Shown here: piece after piece, positions 42,178 to 52,245 of the stretch
Numbering within the stretch: position 1 is the first letter of the stretch
Layout of the letters: every line of letters begins with the position of its first letter
The notes under the pieces: model-generated
What the model was told of the DNA's origin: nothing
What the model saw: the letters and a program-made list of their open reading frames with translations, nothing else
Database searches by the model: none
Assembly: GCF_018130465.1 (NCBI RefSeq)
Contig: NZ_JAFCKJ010000001.1
Coordinates: forward strand, 558,001-622,000
Source: Bradyrhizobium canariense
GTDB lineage: Bacteria; Pseudomonadota; Alphaproteobacteria; Rhizobiales; Xanthobacteraceae
DNA: 64,000 bases
Reading direction: 5' to 3'
Made by a program: the position numbers and the translations under genes

Positions 42178-44061
42178 TTAGCCGACCGATATCACACGGT
42201 CCGATGGATTGGCAGCGTAGAGCTCCTCGATCAGGAGGCTGCGATGCTCGAGCACCGCGCGCTGGTTGATCGAGCCCTTGTCGGTGACTTCGCCCTTGTC
42301 GATCGAGAGTGGCGTGTCCATGAGGATCGCGCGTGTGATCCGCGTCGAGGAGCCCGTGGCCGCGCCGAGAAAGCGGGTCAGCCGTTCGCGAAAAGCCTCG
42401 CGCACCAGCCGGTCGCGGGTCGCGACGACGAGGTCGTCGGACGGCAGCGTCGGGTTGATCAGCCGGCAGCCGTCGAGATCGAGCACGACGAGGGCGGAGA
42501 CCTCGTCGCGGTTGATGCCGGCGATGACGACATCGCGCACCAGCGGCGCGCAGGCCGCAACGAAGCGCGCGCGCAAGGGGCCGACGCTGACCCAGGTGCC
42601 GCTGCCGAGCTTGAAATCCTCACCGATGCGGCCGTCGAAATCGAAGCCGGCGTTGAAATCATCGGGATCGACGGGCTTGAGCGCATCGCCCAGCTTGTAG
42701 AAGCCTTCTTCGTCGAACGATTTTGCGGTGATGTCGGGCTGGCGCCAGTAGCCGGGCATCACGTTCGGTCCCTTGCAACGAACTTCCAGCTTGCCGTTGT
42801 TCGGCACCAGCTTGGCGTCATTGCCCGAGACCGGCAACCCGACATGGCCGGAGCGGCTGGTGCGCGGGTTGACCGACATGAAGAACGGCGCGGTCTCGGT
42901 TGCGCCGAGGCCGGTCAGCATCGGCACGCGGTAGCCTTTTTCCTTCACCGCGAGCTCGTCGAGGCTGTTCCAGACGAACGGCGACAGTGCCGCGCCCGAG
43001 AAGAACATCGCATGCAGCCGGTCGAAGAATTTTGCGCGGAGGCCCTGGTCGTCGCGCAGATAAGGCAGCAGCGACTCGTAGCCCTTGGGCACGTTGAAAT
43101 AGACCGTCGGCGATATCTCCTGGAGATTGCGCACGGTCTCCTCGATGCCTCCAGGCACCGGCTTGCCGGCATCGAGATACATCGAGCCGCCATTGTAGAG
43201 CGTCAGCCCGATATTGTGGTTGCCGCCAAAGGTGTGATTCCAGGGCAGCCAGTCGATGATGACCGGCGGCTCGTCCTTGAGGAAGGCGAGCGTCTCGCGC
43301 AGCATCACCTGGTTGGCGCAGATCATGCGCTGGGTGTTGATGACCGCCTTGGGGTTGCCGGTCGAGCCCGAGGTCAGCAGGAATTTCGCGATCGTATCAG
43401 GGCCGATCTTGCCGTGGACTTCGTCCAGATCGCCGCGGACCGGCGTCGCCATGAGGTCGGCGAGCAAGGTGACGTCGCGGCCCGGCACGTGGCCGTAGGA
43501 CGCGGCGATCTCGGTGCCGAGCGAGACATTGGCGGCGAGCGCGTCGGCGAACTTGTCGGCGTCCTCGGCGAAGACGAGGCCGGGCGTCAGCAGCTTCATC
43601 AGGTAGGACAGCTTGCCGTAATCCTTCGACACCAGCGAATACGCCGGCGACACCGGGCAGAACGGAATGCCGGCATAGTACGCGCCGAACGCGAGCAATG
43701 CGTGGTCGATCGAATTGCCGGAGAGGATGACGACCGGCCGCTCCGCCGACAGCCCGCGCGCAATGAGGCCTGAGGCGATGTGCCGGCTCGCGGCGAGCAG
43801 CTCGGCGTAGCTGATCTTGCGCCAGCCGCGGCTGCCTTCGCGCTCGGCCATGAAGACGCGATCCGGCGTCGTATTCGCCCAATGATGCAGGCGGTCGGTG
43901 ATGCGGGCCGGATAGTCGCCGAGCGGCTGTTTGGGCCGCAGGTAAATCGTGCCGTCGTCGCGCCGCTCGATATTGACGACGGGATCGCCGAACGAAATGG
44001 GCCGCAGCGGGGAAGTGCTCGCGCCGCGCTCCATGCTGGAAGAGGACGGCTGCGCGCTCAT
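42178..44061 (-). CDS. fcs: feruloyl-CoA synthase
   Basis: 627 residues, ANL superfamily, matching the usual length of Fcs. AMP-binding loop LLTSGSTGNPKAVINTQRM, WLPWNHTFGGNHNIGLTLYN, GLGATETAPFFMSVNPRTS, and GRIGEDFKLGSGTWVSVGPL are characteristic of feruloyl/hydroxycinnamoyl-CoA synthases. It activates ferulate, p-coumarate or caffeate with ATP and CoA. ATG 44061 overlaps the crotonase stop (ATGA), so the two are translationally coupled. Confidence 0.92.
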   Translation of the reverse strand: MSAQPSSSSMERGASTSPLRPISFGDPVVNIERRDDGTIYLRPKQPLGDYPARITDRLHHWANTTPDRVFMAEREGSRGWRKISYAELLAASRHIASGLIARGLSAERPVVILSGNSIDHALLAFGAYYAGIPFCPVSPAYSLVSKDYGKLSYLMKLLTPGLVFAEDADKFADALAANVSLGTEIAASYGHVPGRDVTLLADLMATPVRGDLDEVHGKIGPDTIAKFLLTSGSTGNPKAVINTQRMICANQVMLRETLAFLKDEPPVIIDWLPWNHTFGGNHNIGLTLYNGGSMYLDAGKPVPGGIEETVRNLQEISPTVYFNVPKGYESLLPYLRDDQGLRAKFFDRLHAMFFSGAALSPFVWNSLDELAVKEKGYRVPMLTGLGATETAPFFMSVNPRTSRSGHVGLPVSGNDAKLVPNNGKLEVRCKGPNVMPGYWRQPDITAKSFDEEGFYKLGDALKPVDPDDFNAGFDFDGRIGEDFKLGSGTWVSVGPLRARFVAACAPLVRDVVIAGINRDEVSALVVLDLDGCRLINPTLPSDDLVVATRDRLVREAFRERLTRFLGAATGSSTRITRAILMDTPLSIDKGEVTDKGSINQRAVLEHRSLLIEELYAANPSDRVISVG

Positions 44062-44867
44062 GATTTCGGCTTCACCTTTGCGGTCTTGTGTTCGAGGAAC
44101 TCGCGGATCCTGCGCTTGGCTTCCTTGTCGCTCTGCGCCACCGTCGCCATCAGCGATTCCATCAACAGGCCGGTCTGCGGATTGGCTTCCGCGATCATCG
44201 GCAGTGCCTGGAGCACGGCGAAGTTCGTCAGCGGCGCGTTGGAGGCGACCTTGGTCGCAAGCTCCAGCGCCTTGCCGAGGCCGTTGCCGGCTTCCGTGAC
44301 ATATTGCGCAAAGCCGTAGGAGGTGCCTTCGGTCGCGGAATAGACGCGGCCGGTCAGCATCATGTCCATCATCCTGGCGACGCCGATCAGCCGCGGCAGG
44401 CGCACCGAGCCGCCGCCGCCGACGAAGATGCCGCGCTGCCCCTCCGGCAACGCGAAATAGGTCGAGGGTTCGGCGACGCGGATATGCGCCGCACAGGCGA
44501 GCTCCAGCCCGCCACCGATCACGGCGCCCCGCAGCGCCGCGATCACGGGTACGCGGCTGTACTGGATGCGGTCGAACACCCGGTGCCACATTTGAGAATG
44601 CAGCAGGCCTCCGGTCGCGTCATGGTCGGTCAGCTCGGAAAGATCGAGGCCGGAGGAGAAATGATCGCCGATGCCGTGGATGACGACCGCGCCGATATCC
44701 TCGGGCAGGGACGCAAAACACTCGCCGATTTCCAGGATGATGCCGTCGTTGAGCGCGTTGCGCTTGGCCGGCCGGTTCAGACCGACGGTCAAAACCCGGT
44801 CCGCCCGCTCGATCCTCAAAAGCCCGGAGGCGCCCGCGTCAGCGGTCTCGGCGTTTCCCTGTGTCAT
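44058..44867 (-). CDS. crotonase/enoyl-CoA hydratase family protein for hydroxycinnamoyl-CoA
   Basis: 269 residues. Oxyanion-hole blocks FSSGLDLSELTD and ALRGAVIGGGLELACAAHIR, then EGQRGIFVGGGGSVRLPRLIG. Coupled to feruloyl-CoA synthase, it hydrates the side-chain double bond. Whether it also cleaves to an aldehyde (as in HCHL enzymes) is unclear; the neighbouring SDR and thioesterase argue for the beta-oxidative route. First gene of the operon. Confidence 0.85.
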   Translation of the reverse strand: MTQGNAETADAGASGLLRIERADRVLTVGLNRPAKRNALNDGIILEIGECFASLPEDIGAVVIHGIGDHFSSGLDLSELTDHDATGGLLHSQMWHRVFDRIQYSRVPVIAALRGAVIGGGLELACAAHIRVAEPSTYFALPEGQRGIFVGGGGSVRLPRLIGVARMMDMMLTGRVYSATEGTSYGFAQYVTEAGNGLGKALELATKVASNAPLTNFAVLQALPMIAEANPQTGLLMESLMATVAQSDKEAKRRIREFLEHKTAKVKPKS

Positions 44868-44886
44868 TTGCGTCCTTGTCAGAATA

Positions 44887-44901
44887 GTTATGTTGTATAA
44901 C
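44887..44901. promoter_or_regulatory. candidate operator upstream of the crotonase-fcs operon
   Basis: GTTAT (44887-44891), 5-bp spacer, ATAAC (44897-44901), 20 bp before the crotonase start. It resembles the TTATAT palindromes upstream of the TRAP and pobA genes at 49.2-49.35 kb. Confidence 0.5.
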
Positions 44902-45018
44902 GAATTTGCAGGGAGTCAATACGCGGTCGCGGGTGCGTGGCAGGGATCCTCCTCGAACCCGGGAAGACAGCAGGCAGTTGGTCGTCGGATCGGGCGCAAT
45001 GTGCGGAAGCGAAGCGCC

Positions 45019-45417
45019 TCAGGCTGCGTCGGTAATGAGCTTCTTTGCGGCCTGAGCGAGCAGGCCTGATCGCGTGTAGCCGTTGGCCTCGGCGTATTTG
45101 TCGATTTGCTCCAGGACATCGCCCGGCAAGGTAACGTTGACACGCACGACCTTCGGCTGATCGTCCTTCACCGACACCAGAATGGCGACGCCCGAGCGGT
45201 TCTCGGGCTTCGACATGATCTCTTCGAGCGAGGAAGGCTCTGGGATCGCTTCTCCGTCTTCCGCCAGGCCTTCGAGATGAAACGCCAGCGCTTCCTCAGC
45301 CATGTCACGCGCTTCGTCGAGCGTAGTCCCTGCGGTGATGAGGCCCGGCAGATCGGGAAACGACACGCCGAAATCGCTGTCGGCGTCCTTATGGATAAGA
45401 CCAATGTAATGACGCAT
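45019..45417 (-). CDS. hicB: HicB-type antitoxin
   Basis: 132 residues. The N-terminal partial RNase-H-like domain reads YIGLIHKDADSDFGVSFPDL and PGLITAGTTLDEARDMAEEA, typical of HicB. The C-terminus is a ribbon-helix-helix DNA-binding part (VVRVNVTLPGDVLEQIDKYA). It neutralises HicA and represses the operon. Starts 5 bp after the HicA stop. Confidence 0.92.
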   Translation of the reverse strand: MRHYIGLIHKDADSDFGVSFPDLPGLITAGTTLDEARDMAEEALAFHLEGLAEDGEAIPEPSSLEEIMSKPENRSGVAILVSVKDDQPKVVRVNVTLPGDVLEQIDKYAEANGYTRSGLLAQAAKKLITDAA

Positions 45418-45422
45418 GGCGC

Positions 45423-45611
45423 TTACCTCAGCTTCAGGCCGGATTGCTTTTCAATACTCTTCAGCGTTCCGAGAGGGACGTCCCGCTTCGGATGAGGGAC
45501 CGTGACGCGACCCTGTTTCGCGGGATGCTTGAACTGGACGTGGCCGCCCTTCTGAGCCACTTGGACCCAGCCATCCCTCTGAAGGGCCGAGATAATGTCT
45601 CGACTATTCAT
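45423..45611 (-). CDS. hicA: HicA-type mRNA interferase toxin
   Basis: 62 residues. Double-stranded RNA-binding-like fold with the motif KGGHVQFKHPAKQGRVTVPH, containing the catalytic His, and KRDVPLGTLKSIEKQSGL. A ribosome-independent mRNase in known members. No Shine-Dalgarno: the ATG is only 1 bp from a palindrome, so translation may be leaderless or the operator lies over the start. Confidence 0.92.
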   Translation of the reverse strand: MNSRDIISALQRDGWVQVAQKGGHVQFKHPAKQGRVTVPHPKRDVPLGTLKSIEKQSGLKLR

Positions 45612-45612
45612 G

Positions 45613-45630
45613 GTGTGTATTTATACACAC
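45613..45630. promoter_or_regulatory. hicAB operator palindrome
   Basis: GTGTGTAT (45613-45620), spacer TT, ATACACAC (45623-45630): perfect arms directly upstream of the hicA start. Probable binding site of the ribbon-helix-helix part of HicB. Confidence 0.75.
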
Positions 45631-45653
45631 TGAGAAGCGGCAGTCAAGGAGGC

Positions 45654-46115
45654 TTACGCCACCTGATGCACGTCGATCACCACGCGATCCGCATGCCGTG
45701 CTGCTGAACCCACAAAAATGTGCTGCATCAGCCAGCGGTAGTTTTCATGCCCGGTCTCGAACTTCGGCACGGTGCGGAAATAGATCAGCTTTGGATCGAC
45801 CGGCTCGCCGCGCTTGAGCTTTTGCAAGAGCTCGACCGGGCCGAAGCGCATGCCCTTGTTCTCGACATAGACAATGGCGCCGTCGTCCGTTTCGAAGGCG
45901 TATTTGGCTTCGAGATCGATCAGCTCATTCGGGCGGATGGTCTGGAAGTCGGCGCCGAACGGCAGCACCTTGCCGGTGATCGTGCCCGTCACCTCGCCGC
46001 CGATGATCGGGATGATGCGGCGAATGCCGATGCCGGTCTCGCCGGCGGTGACGACGTCGCCGATGCGTGCGGTGATGGTGAAGACGTATTTGGTTTCCAG
46101 CGCCGGCATGGTCAT
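45654..46115 (-). CDS. DUF3237 family protein
   Basis: 153 residues, beta-barrel-type pattern: KYVFTITARIGDVVTAGETG, GIRRIIPIIGGEVTGTITGK, and ENYRWLMQHIFVGSAARHAD near the end, all typical of DUF3237. Function unknown, but members are often found in aromatic-compound gene clusters. It lies 12 bp downstream of the TRAP large permease, as the last gene of that operon. Confidence 0.85.
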   Translation of the reverse strand: MTMPALETKYVFTITARIGDVVTAGETGIGIRRIIPIIGGEVTGTITGKVLPFGADFQTIRPNELIDLEAKYAFETDDGAIVYVENKGMRFGPVELLQKLKRGEPVDPKLIYFRTVPKFETGHENYRWLMQHIFVGSAARHADRVVIDVHQVA

Positions 46116-46127
46116 CGCTTCACCTCG

Positions 46128-47447
46128 TCAATGCGCCATCATCCGCGTCGGCAGCCATGTCGCCAGCAGCGGGAAGGCGATCAGGATCACCAGGCGCACC
46201 AGGTCTGTCGCCACGAACGGGATCACGCCCTTGAAGATCGTGGAGAAGGAGACGTCCTTCACCACGCTCTTGATGACGAAGACGTTCATACCCACCGGCG
46301 GATGGATCAGGCCGAGCTCGACCGTCATGACGATGATGACGCCGAACCAGATCGGGTCGAAACCGAGATGCATGATCACGGGGAAGATGATCGGCACGGT
46401 GAGGATGATCATCGCCATGGCGTCCATCAGGCAGCCGAGCACGAGATACATCACCATGATCAGCGCCAGCACGCCGTAGGGGCCGAGGCCGAGACCGGTG
46501 AGGAATTCCGTCACCTTCTGCGGGGTCTGCGTCACCGTGAGGAAATAGCCGAAGATCAAGGCGCCGATCAGCACGGTGAACACGGCGGCCGCGGTGCGCG
46601 TCGCCTGGAGCAGCGAGGCCAGAATCTTCTCGCGGTCGAGCCGGCCGGTCGCCACGCCGATGATGAAGGCGCCGGCAGCGCCGACGCCGCCGGCTTCCGT
46701 CGGCGTGAAGCGCGGCAAATAGGGCAGGCCGTAGAGTCCGCCGATCACGAACACGAACAGCAGCACCGGCGCCCAGATGTCCTTCAGGCCGGCGAAGCGC
46801 TCGCGCCACGGCAGCACCTTGCCCTTGGGCAGGAAGTCCGGCCGGAAATAGCCGATCAGGAAGATCGTGATCATGTACATGGTCATCGCCAGGATGCCCG
46901 GGATGATGCCGGCGATGAACAGCTTGCCGATGTCCTGCTCGGTGATGATGCCGTAGACGGCGAGCACGGTGGAGGGCGGCAGCATTGCGCCCAGCGTGCC
47001 GCCGGCCGCGATCACGCCGGTGGCAAACGACTGCGGATAGCCGAAACGGCGCATCTCGGGGTAAGCGACCGCGGAGAAGGTCGCGGCGGTCGCGACCGAG
47101 GAGCCGCAGATCGCGGCAAAGCCGCCGCAGGCGCCGACGGTTGCGATGCCGAGCCCGCCGCGCAAATGGCCGACAAAGCCGTTGGCGGCGCGGAACAGCT
47201 CGCGGCTCATGCCGGAATTGCTGACGAAGGAGCCCATCAGCAAGAACATCGGAATGACGCCGAAGGTGTAGTCGGTCACCGTGCGCATCGAGGTCTGGCC
47301 GACCAGCTTCAGCGCCGGCGTGGCGCCGACGAGATAGGAGAAGCCGGAGACGCCGACGAGCCCCATGGCCATGCCGACGGGCACGCGCAGCAGCATCAGG
47401 GCGAACAGGGAAACAAAGCCGATAACGGCGACGGTATCGGTGCTCAT
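46128..47447 (-). CDS. TRAP transporter large permease (DctM)
   Basis: 439 residues, about twelve hydrophobic segments. Family blocks GACGGFAAICGSSVATAATF, GGTLGAMLPPSTVLAVYGI, and LGLIHPPVGMNVFVI near the C-terminus. Forms the Na+/substrate symport core with the small permease at 47450. Spacing of 2 bp to it shows coupling. Confidence 0.92.
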   Translation of the reverse strand: MSTDTVAVIGFVSLFALMLLRVPVGMAMGLVGVSGFSYLVGATPALKLVGQTSMRTVTDYTFGVIPMFLLMGSFVSNSGMSRELFRAANGFVGHLRGGLGIATVGACGGFAAICGSSVATAATFSAVAYPEMRRFGYPQSFATGVIAAGGTLGAMLPPSTVLAVYGIITEQDIGKLFIAGIIPGILAMTMYMITIFLIGYFRPDFLPKGKVLPWRERFAGLKDIWAPVLLFVFVIGGLYGLPYLPRFTPTEAGGVGAAGAFIIGVATGRLDREKILASLLQATRTAAAVFTVLIGALIFGYFLTVTQTPQKVTEFLTGLGLGPYGVLALIMVMYLVLGCLMDAMAMIILTVPIIFPVIMHLGFDPIWFGVIIVMTVELGLIHPPVGMNVFVIKSVVKDVSFSTIFKGVIPFVATDLVRLVILIAFPLLATWLPTRMMAH

Positions 47448-47449
47448 GA

Positions 47450-47959
47450 TTATTCCGTCGCCTTCAGCTTGGGGTCGTGCATCTCTTCGGGATGGAAGAT
47501 CAATCGGTAGGTGCGGATCGCGATCAGCAGCACGGCCGAGACGTCGCCGATCCAGGCGACCGCGAAGAACGGCCAGGTCGGCATGTGCATGTCGAAGGTC
47601 TGGACGTTGTCGTTGTAGGTGCCGCGCACCTTGTCGAACAGGGTCCAGGTCTGCACCGTGACGACGAACAGCAGCACCAGGGTTGCGAACACGTCGATCC
47701 AGCGCTGATGGCGCGGCCCGACATTGCCCCAGACCAGGTCGACCGTGATGTGGGTGCCGCGATAGGAGGTCGCGGCGATACCCCAGAAGATGAGGATGCC
47801 GAGCAGCATGCGGCCGATGTCGAAACTATCGGGGATCGCGTAGTTCAGCGTGTTGCGCAGCAGCACCGACAGGAAGATGTCGAGCGCGACAATGCCGACG
47901 AAGCCGGCCGCGATCCATTCGATCGTGTCGATCACGCGATCCATCCAGCCGCGCTTCAT
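47450..47959 (-). CDS. TRAP transporter small permease (DctQ)
   Basis: 169 residues, four hydrophobic helices. The block LGILIFWGIAATSYRGTHIT, followed by VDLVW, is the DctQ pattern. Between the binding protein and the large permease. Confidence 0.9.
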   Translation of the reverse strand: MKRGWMDRVIDTIEWIAAGFVGIVALDIFLSVLLRNTLNYAIPDSFDIGRMLLGILIFWGIAATSYRGTHITVDLVWGNVGPRHQRWIDVFATLVLLFVVTVQTWTLFDKVRGTYNDNVQTFDMHMPTWPFFAVAWIGDVSAVLLIAIRTYRLIFHPEEMHDPKLKATE

Positions 47960-48013
47960 GGGTTTGTTCTACCTGATGTCATTGATCGATCCTGATCCCC
48001 GCTGCGCACTTCG

Positions 48014-48153
48014 CCTCTCCCCGCGTGCGGGGAGAGGTCGCATCGCATCGGAGATGCGATGCGGGTGAGGGGGACTCTCCGCGAGTCCATCTGTCAGCAA
48101 CTTTGCGGAAGCAGCCCCTCGCCTCAACGCTCTCCCCGTAAGAACGGGGAGAG
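48014..48153. repeat. REP-like double hairpin between dctP and dctQ
   Basis: CCTCTCCCCGC (48014-48024) faces GCGGGGAGAGG (48027-48037). A GCATCGCATC/GATGCGATGC hairpin follows at about 48040-48062. CTCTCCCCGT (48130-48139) faces ACGGGGAGAG (48144-48153). It lies in the gap behind the binding-protein gene. Confidence 0.75.
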
Positions 48154-48177
48154 GGGGAAGAAGAGCCCGCCATCGCG

Positions 48178-49197
48178 TCACTCCGCCAGCGCGTTGTACT
48201 TCTTCAGCGAGGCCTTCAGCTCGCTAAGCGCCGCGTCCGGATCCGCGCCGGCCTTCTTCGCGCCGTCACTCCAGGTCTTCACCAACGGCTCGGCGGCCTT
48301 CTTCCAGGCGGCGGTCTGCTCGGGGGTCAGCTTGTAGACCTCGTGATCGGTCTCCGCCTTGACCTTGTCGATGCCGGCATCCTCGAACTTGCCCCAATAT
48401 TCGCCGACCACGCCGGCCATTTCGACCGTGCAATTCTTGTCGATCGCGGCCTTCTGCTTGTCGGACATCGCATTGTACTTGTCCTTGTTCATGACGAACA
48501 CGAAGGTCGTGGTGTAGAGCGGCGCCTCCATGTCGTATTTGGTCACCTTGTCGATGCCGAACAGCACCAGCGAGCCCCAGGGAAAGGTGACGCCGTCGGC
48601 GACGCCGCGCTCGATGATGTCGCGCACTTCGGGCGCGGAGGACTGCACATTGGTGCCGCCGAGCGAGGTGACGAAATTCGCCATGGTGGCGTGGGCGGGG
48701 CGGATCTTCAGGCCCTTCACGTCCTCCGGCATCACGATCTTTTTGGTGCGGGAGTGGAAGGAGGAGGGCGAGTGGACGAAGGCGAGGCAGTACTTGACGT
48801 CCTTCATCTCCTTCTCGGCGTATTTGCGATACCAGGCGTCCAGCCCCATCGAGCCGCCCTTGGCATCCGAGATCAGGAACGGCAGTTCGCCGGCGCCGAT
48901 GATCGGGAAACGGCCGGGCTGGTAGCCGGGATTGACGTAGGTGACGTCGGCGATGCCGTCGCGCGCCATGTCGTAATGGTCGAACGCCTTGCCCATCTGC
49001 TGGGCCGGAAACACCTTGCCCTTGATGGTGCCGCCGGAATCCTTCTCGACCGCGGCGGCCCAGTCCTCCAGCGATTTCTGCAGCGGATGCGAGGCCGGCA
49101 CCCAATGCGAGATCTTCAAATCGAAGGTCTTGTCCTGCGCGAACGCAGGGCTCACGCTTGCTGCCAGCAGCAACGCCAGACAGGCTTTCCTCATCAC
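48178..49197 (-). CDS. TRAP transporter solute-binding protein (DctP)
   Basis: 339 residues, signal peptide MMRKACLALLLAASVSPAFA. DctP fold: FDLKISHWVPASHPLQKSLE, GIADVTYVNPGYQPGRFPI, LKIRPAHATMANFVTSLGGT with the ligand-carboxylate Arg. Its operon context (DctQM, DUF3237) and divergent PobA suggest an aromatic acid ligand such as hydroxycinnamate or hydroxybenzoate (inference). Confidence 0.92.
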   Translation of the reverse strand: MMRKACLALLLAASVSPAFAQDKTFDLKISHWVPASHPLQKSLEDWAAAVEKDSGGTIKGKVFPAQQMGKAFDHYDMARDGIADVTYVNPGYQPGRFPIIGAGELPFLISDAKGGSMGLDAWYRKYAEKEMKDVKYCLAFVHSPSSFHSRTKKIVMPEDVKGLKIRPAHATMANFVTSLGGTNVQSSAPEVRDIIERGVADGVTFPWGSLVLFGIDKVTKYDMEAPLYTTTFVFVMNKDKYNAMSDKQKAAIDKNCTVEMAGVVGEYWGKFEDAGIDKVKAETDHEVYKLTPEQTAAWKKAAEPLVKTWSDGAKKAGADPDAALSELKASLKKYNALAE

Positions 49198-49241
49198 GCG
49201 TCTCTCCCTCTTTTGACGGCGGGCTTCGATGGCCCGGTCTC

Positions 49242-50579
<1,338 letters not shown>

Positions 50580-50593
50580 GTCGGTCACTGTCG

Positions 50594-50692
50594 TGCCCCG
50601 CGAAGGCGGGGCATCCAGTACGCCGCGGCCTCTCCGTATCACGTCGCCGTCTCTGCAATACTGGATCACCTGCTTTCGCGGGTGATGACAGT
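50594..50692. repeat. dispersed palindromic repeat after pobA
   Basis: TGCCCCGC (50594-50601) faces GCGGGGCA (50606-50613), and ATCCAGTA (50613-50620) faces TACTGGAT (50659-50666), forming a large cruciform. Same class as the copy at the window start. Confidence 0.7.
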
Positions 50693-50815
50693 CCTCGTGA
50701 GGTAACGGCGGAGGTCGTTTCAAACACCCGCGCAAATTCCGTTTAAAACTTTGTAGGCGGTGAAACTCTCATCCACATCGCGTTCAATGGCCCCAGCCAA
50801 TGACGCGAGGCACGC

Positions 50816-51235
50816 ATGACCATCACCGACATCCCCGACGGCTTCGAGCCGTTGTCCCGCAAGAGCCCGCTCACCGAACCCTGGGAGCCGATCTACGCAA
50901 AGAAAACCGAGAGGGCCGTCATCATCGGCCTTCGTCTGGCAAGGCCGCACACCAATGGCCGCGGCCTGATCCATGGCGGCCTGATCACCGCGCTCGCCGA
51001 CAATGCGATGGGCTATAGCTGCGCGCAGGCGACGGGCTGGACGACCTCGTTCGTGACGGTCTCGCTGTCGATCGACTTTGTCGGCTCGGCCGAGATCGGC
51101 CAATGGTGTTCGATCGAGAGCGACGTGATCAAGACCGGCAAGACGATCTGCTTCGCGCAGAGCTTGATCAAAGCCGACGACGCCGTGATCGCGCGGGCCA
51201 GCGGCACCTTTCGCGTCGTGCCGAAGAAGGGGTGA
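50816..51235 (+). CDS. PaaI-family thioesterase
   Basis: 139 residues, hot-dog fold. GRGLIHGGLITALADNAMGY carries the family HGG and catalytic Asp. It hydrolyses acyl- or aryl-CoA thioesters, possibly to free CoA trapped by aromatic intermediates. 236 bp downstream of pobA behind a repeat, so probably its own unit; convergent with the LysR gene. Confidence 0.87.
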   Translation: MTITDIPDGFEPLSRKSPLTEPWEPIYAKKTERAVIIGLRLARPHTNGRGLIHGGLITALADNAMGYSCAQATGWTTSFVTVSLSIDFVGSAEIGQWCSIESDVIKTGKTICFAQSLIKADDAVIARASGTFRVVPKKG

Positions 51236-51240
51236 GAGCG

Positions 51241-52125
51241 TCACCCAAATTTCCACTCTGCCGTCTCCACGACGAGATCGACGAACGCGCGCACCTTGGC
51301 GGAGAGCAGGCGCGAGGTCGGGTAAACGATGTGGATGGGCAGCGCCGGCTGCTCGTATTTCGCCAAGACGATTCTGAGCCGGCCGCGCCGCAAGCCCTCG
51401 GCGGCCTGATAGGCCAGCACCCGGGTCACGCCGCCGCCGGCCTCGGCATATTGCAGGGCGGCGTCGGCGCTGTTGCTGGCGAAGCGTGGATTCGGCGTCA
51501 GCTCGATGTCGCGGCCGTCCTGAACGAAGCGCCAGCTGGCAGATGGACCGAATGCGATGGTCTGGTGCGTGAGCAGTGCCTCCGGCGTCTTCGGCTCGCC
51601 ATGGCGCTTCAGATAGCCTGGCGTCGCCACCGCGATCCGCCGCATCTCGCCGACCTGGCGCGCGACGAGGGAGGAGTCGGCGAGATGGCCGATCCGCACC
51701 GCGAGATCGACGGCATCTTCCACGAGATTGACGAGGTTGTCCGACAGCCGCAATTCGCAAGCGACCTCGGGATAGCGCTTGAGGTAGGCGATCATGACAG
51801 GCCCGACATGGAGGCGACCGAAGCCGACCGGCGCCGACACCACCAGCCGCCCGCTCGGCCGGTTGCGCTCCTCCCGTGCCGAGCCGTCGGCCTCCTCGAC
51901 ATCGGCGAGGATGCGACGCGCGCGCTCCAGATAGCGCGTGCCAACGTCGGTCAGCCCCACCTGCCGGGTGGTCCGCTGCAGCAGCCGCGCGCCGAGATGC
52001 TCCTCCAGCGCCGCGATCAGCCGCGTCACCGCCGAGGGCGACAGCCGCAGTTTTCGTGCCGCCGGCGCGAAGCCGCGCAGCTCGGCGACGGTGACGAAGA
52101 CGTGCATGGCTTCAAGGCGGTCCAT
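51241..52125 (-). CDS. LysR-family transcriptional regulator
   Basis: 294 residues. N-terminal winged HTH (MHVFVTVAELRGFAPAARKL, SPSAVTRLIAALEEHLGARL) and the effector-binding domain RLVVSAPVGFGRLHVGPVMI. ATG 52125 is preferred to the longer frame at 52161, which would run through the LysR box. Divergent from the flavin-fold gene at 52246, probably its target. Confidence 0.9.
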   Translation of the reverse strand: MDRLEAMHVFVTVAELRGFAPAARKLRLSPSAVTRLIAALEEHLGARLLQRTTRQVGLTDVGTRYLERARRILADVEEADGSAREERNRPSGRLVVSAPVGFGRLHVGPVMIAYLKRYPEVACELRLSDNLVNLVEDAVDLAVRIGHLADSSLVARQVGEMRRIAVATPGYLKRHGEPKTPEALLTHQTIAFGPSASWRFVQDGRDIELTPNPRFASNSADAALQYAEAGGGVTRVLAYQAAEGLRRGRLRIVLAKYEQPALPIHIVYPTSRLLSAKVRAFVDLVVETAEWKFG

Positions 52126-52131
52126 GACATT

Positions 52132-52148
52132 ATTGCATATACTGCAAT
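52132..52148. promoter_or_regulatory. LysR box
   Basis: ATTGCA (52132-52137), 5-bp spacer, TGCAAT (52143-52148), containing the T-N11-A pattern of LysR sites; 7 bp before the lysR start and 97 bp from the divergent gene. Confidence 0.6.
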
Positions 52149-52245
52149 GATGAAGTGTCAAGACGTCTGATTGTTTTAGCCGCCGGAAGGTCCATCTTGT
52201 ACCGCGAAGACGCAGGAATGCGCCGGGATTTCAGGAGATGTTCCG

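Noticed and set aside
42178-44589. Longer start for feruloyl-CoA synthase
   Set aside because: The extension overlaps the crotonase gene in another frame; the ATGA overlap at 44058-44061 fixes the start.
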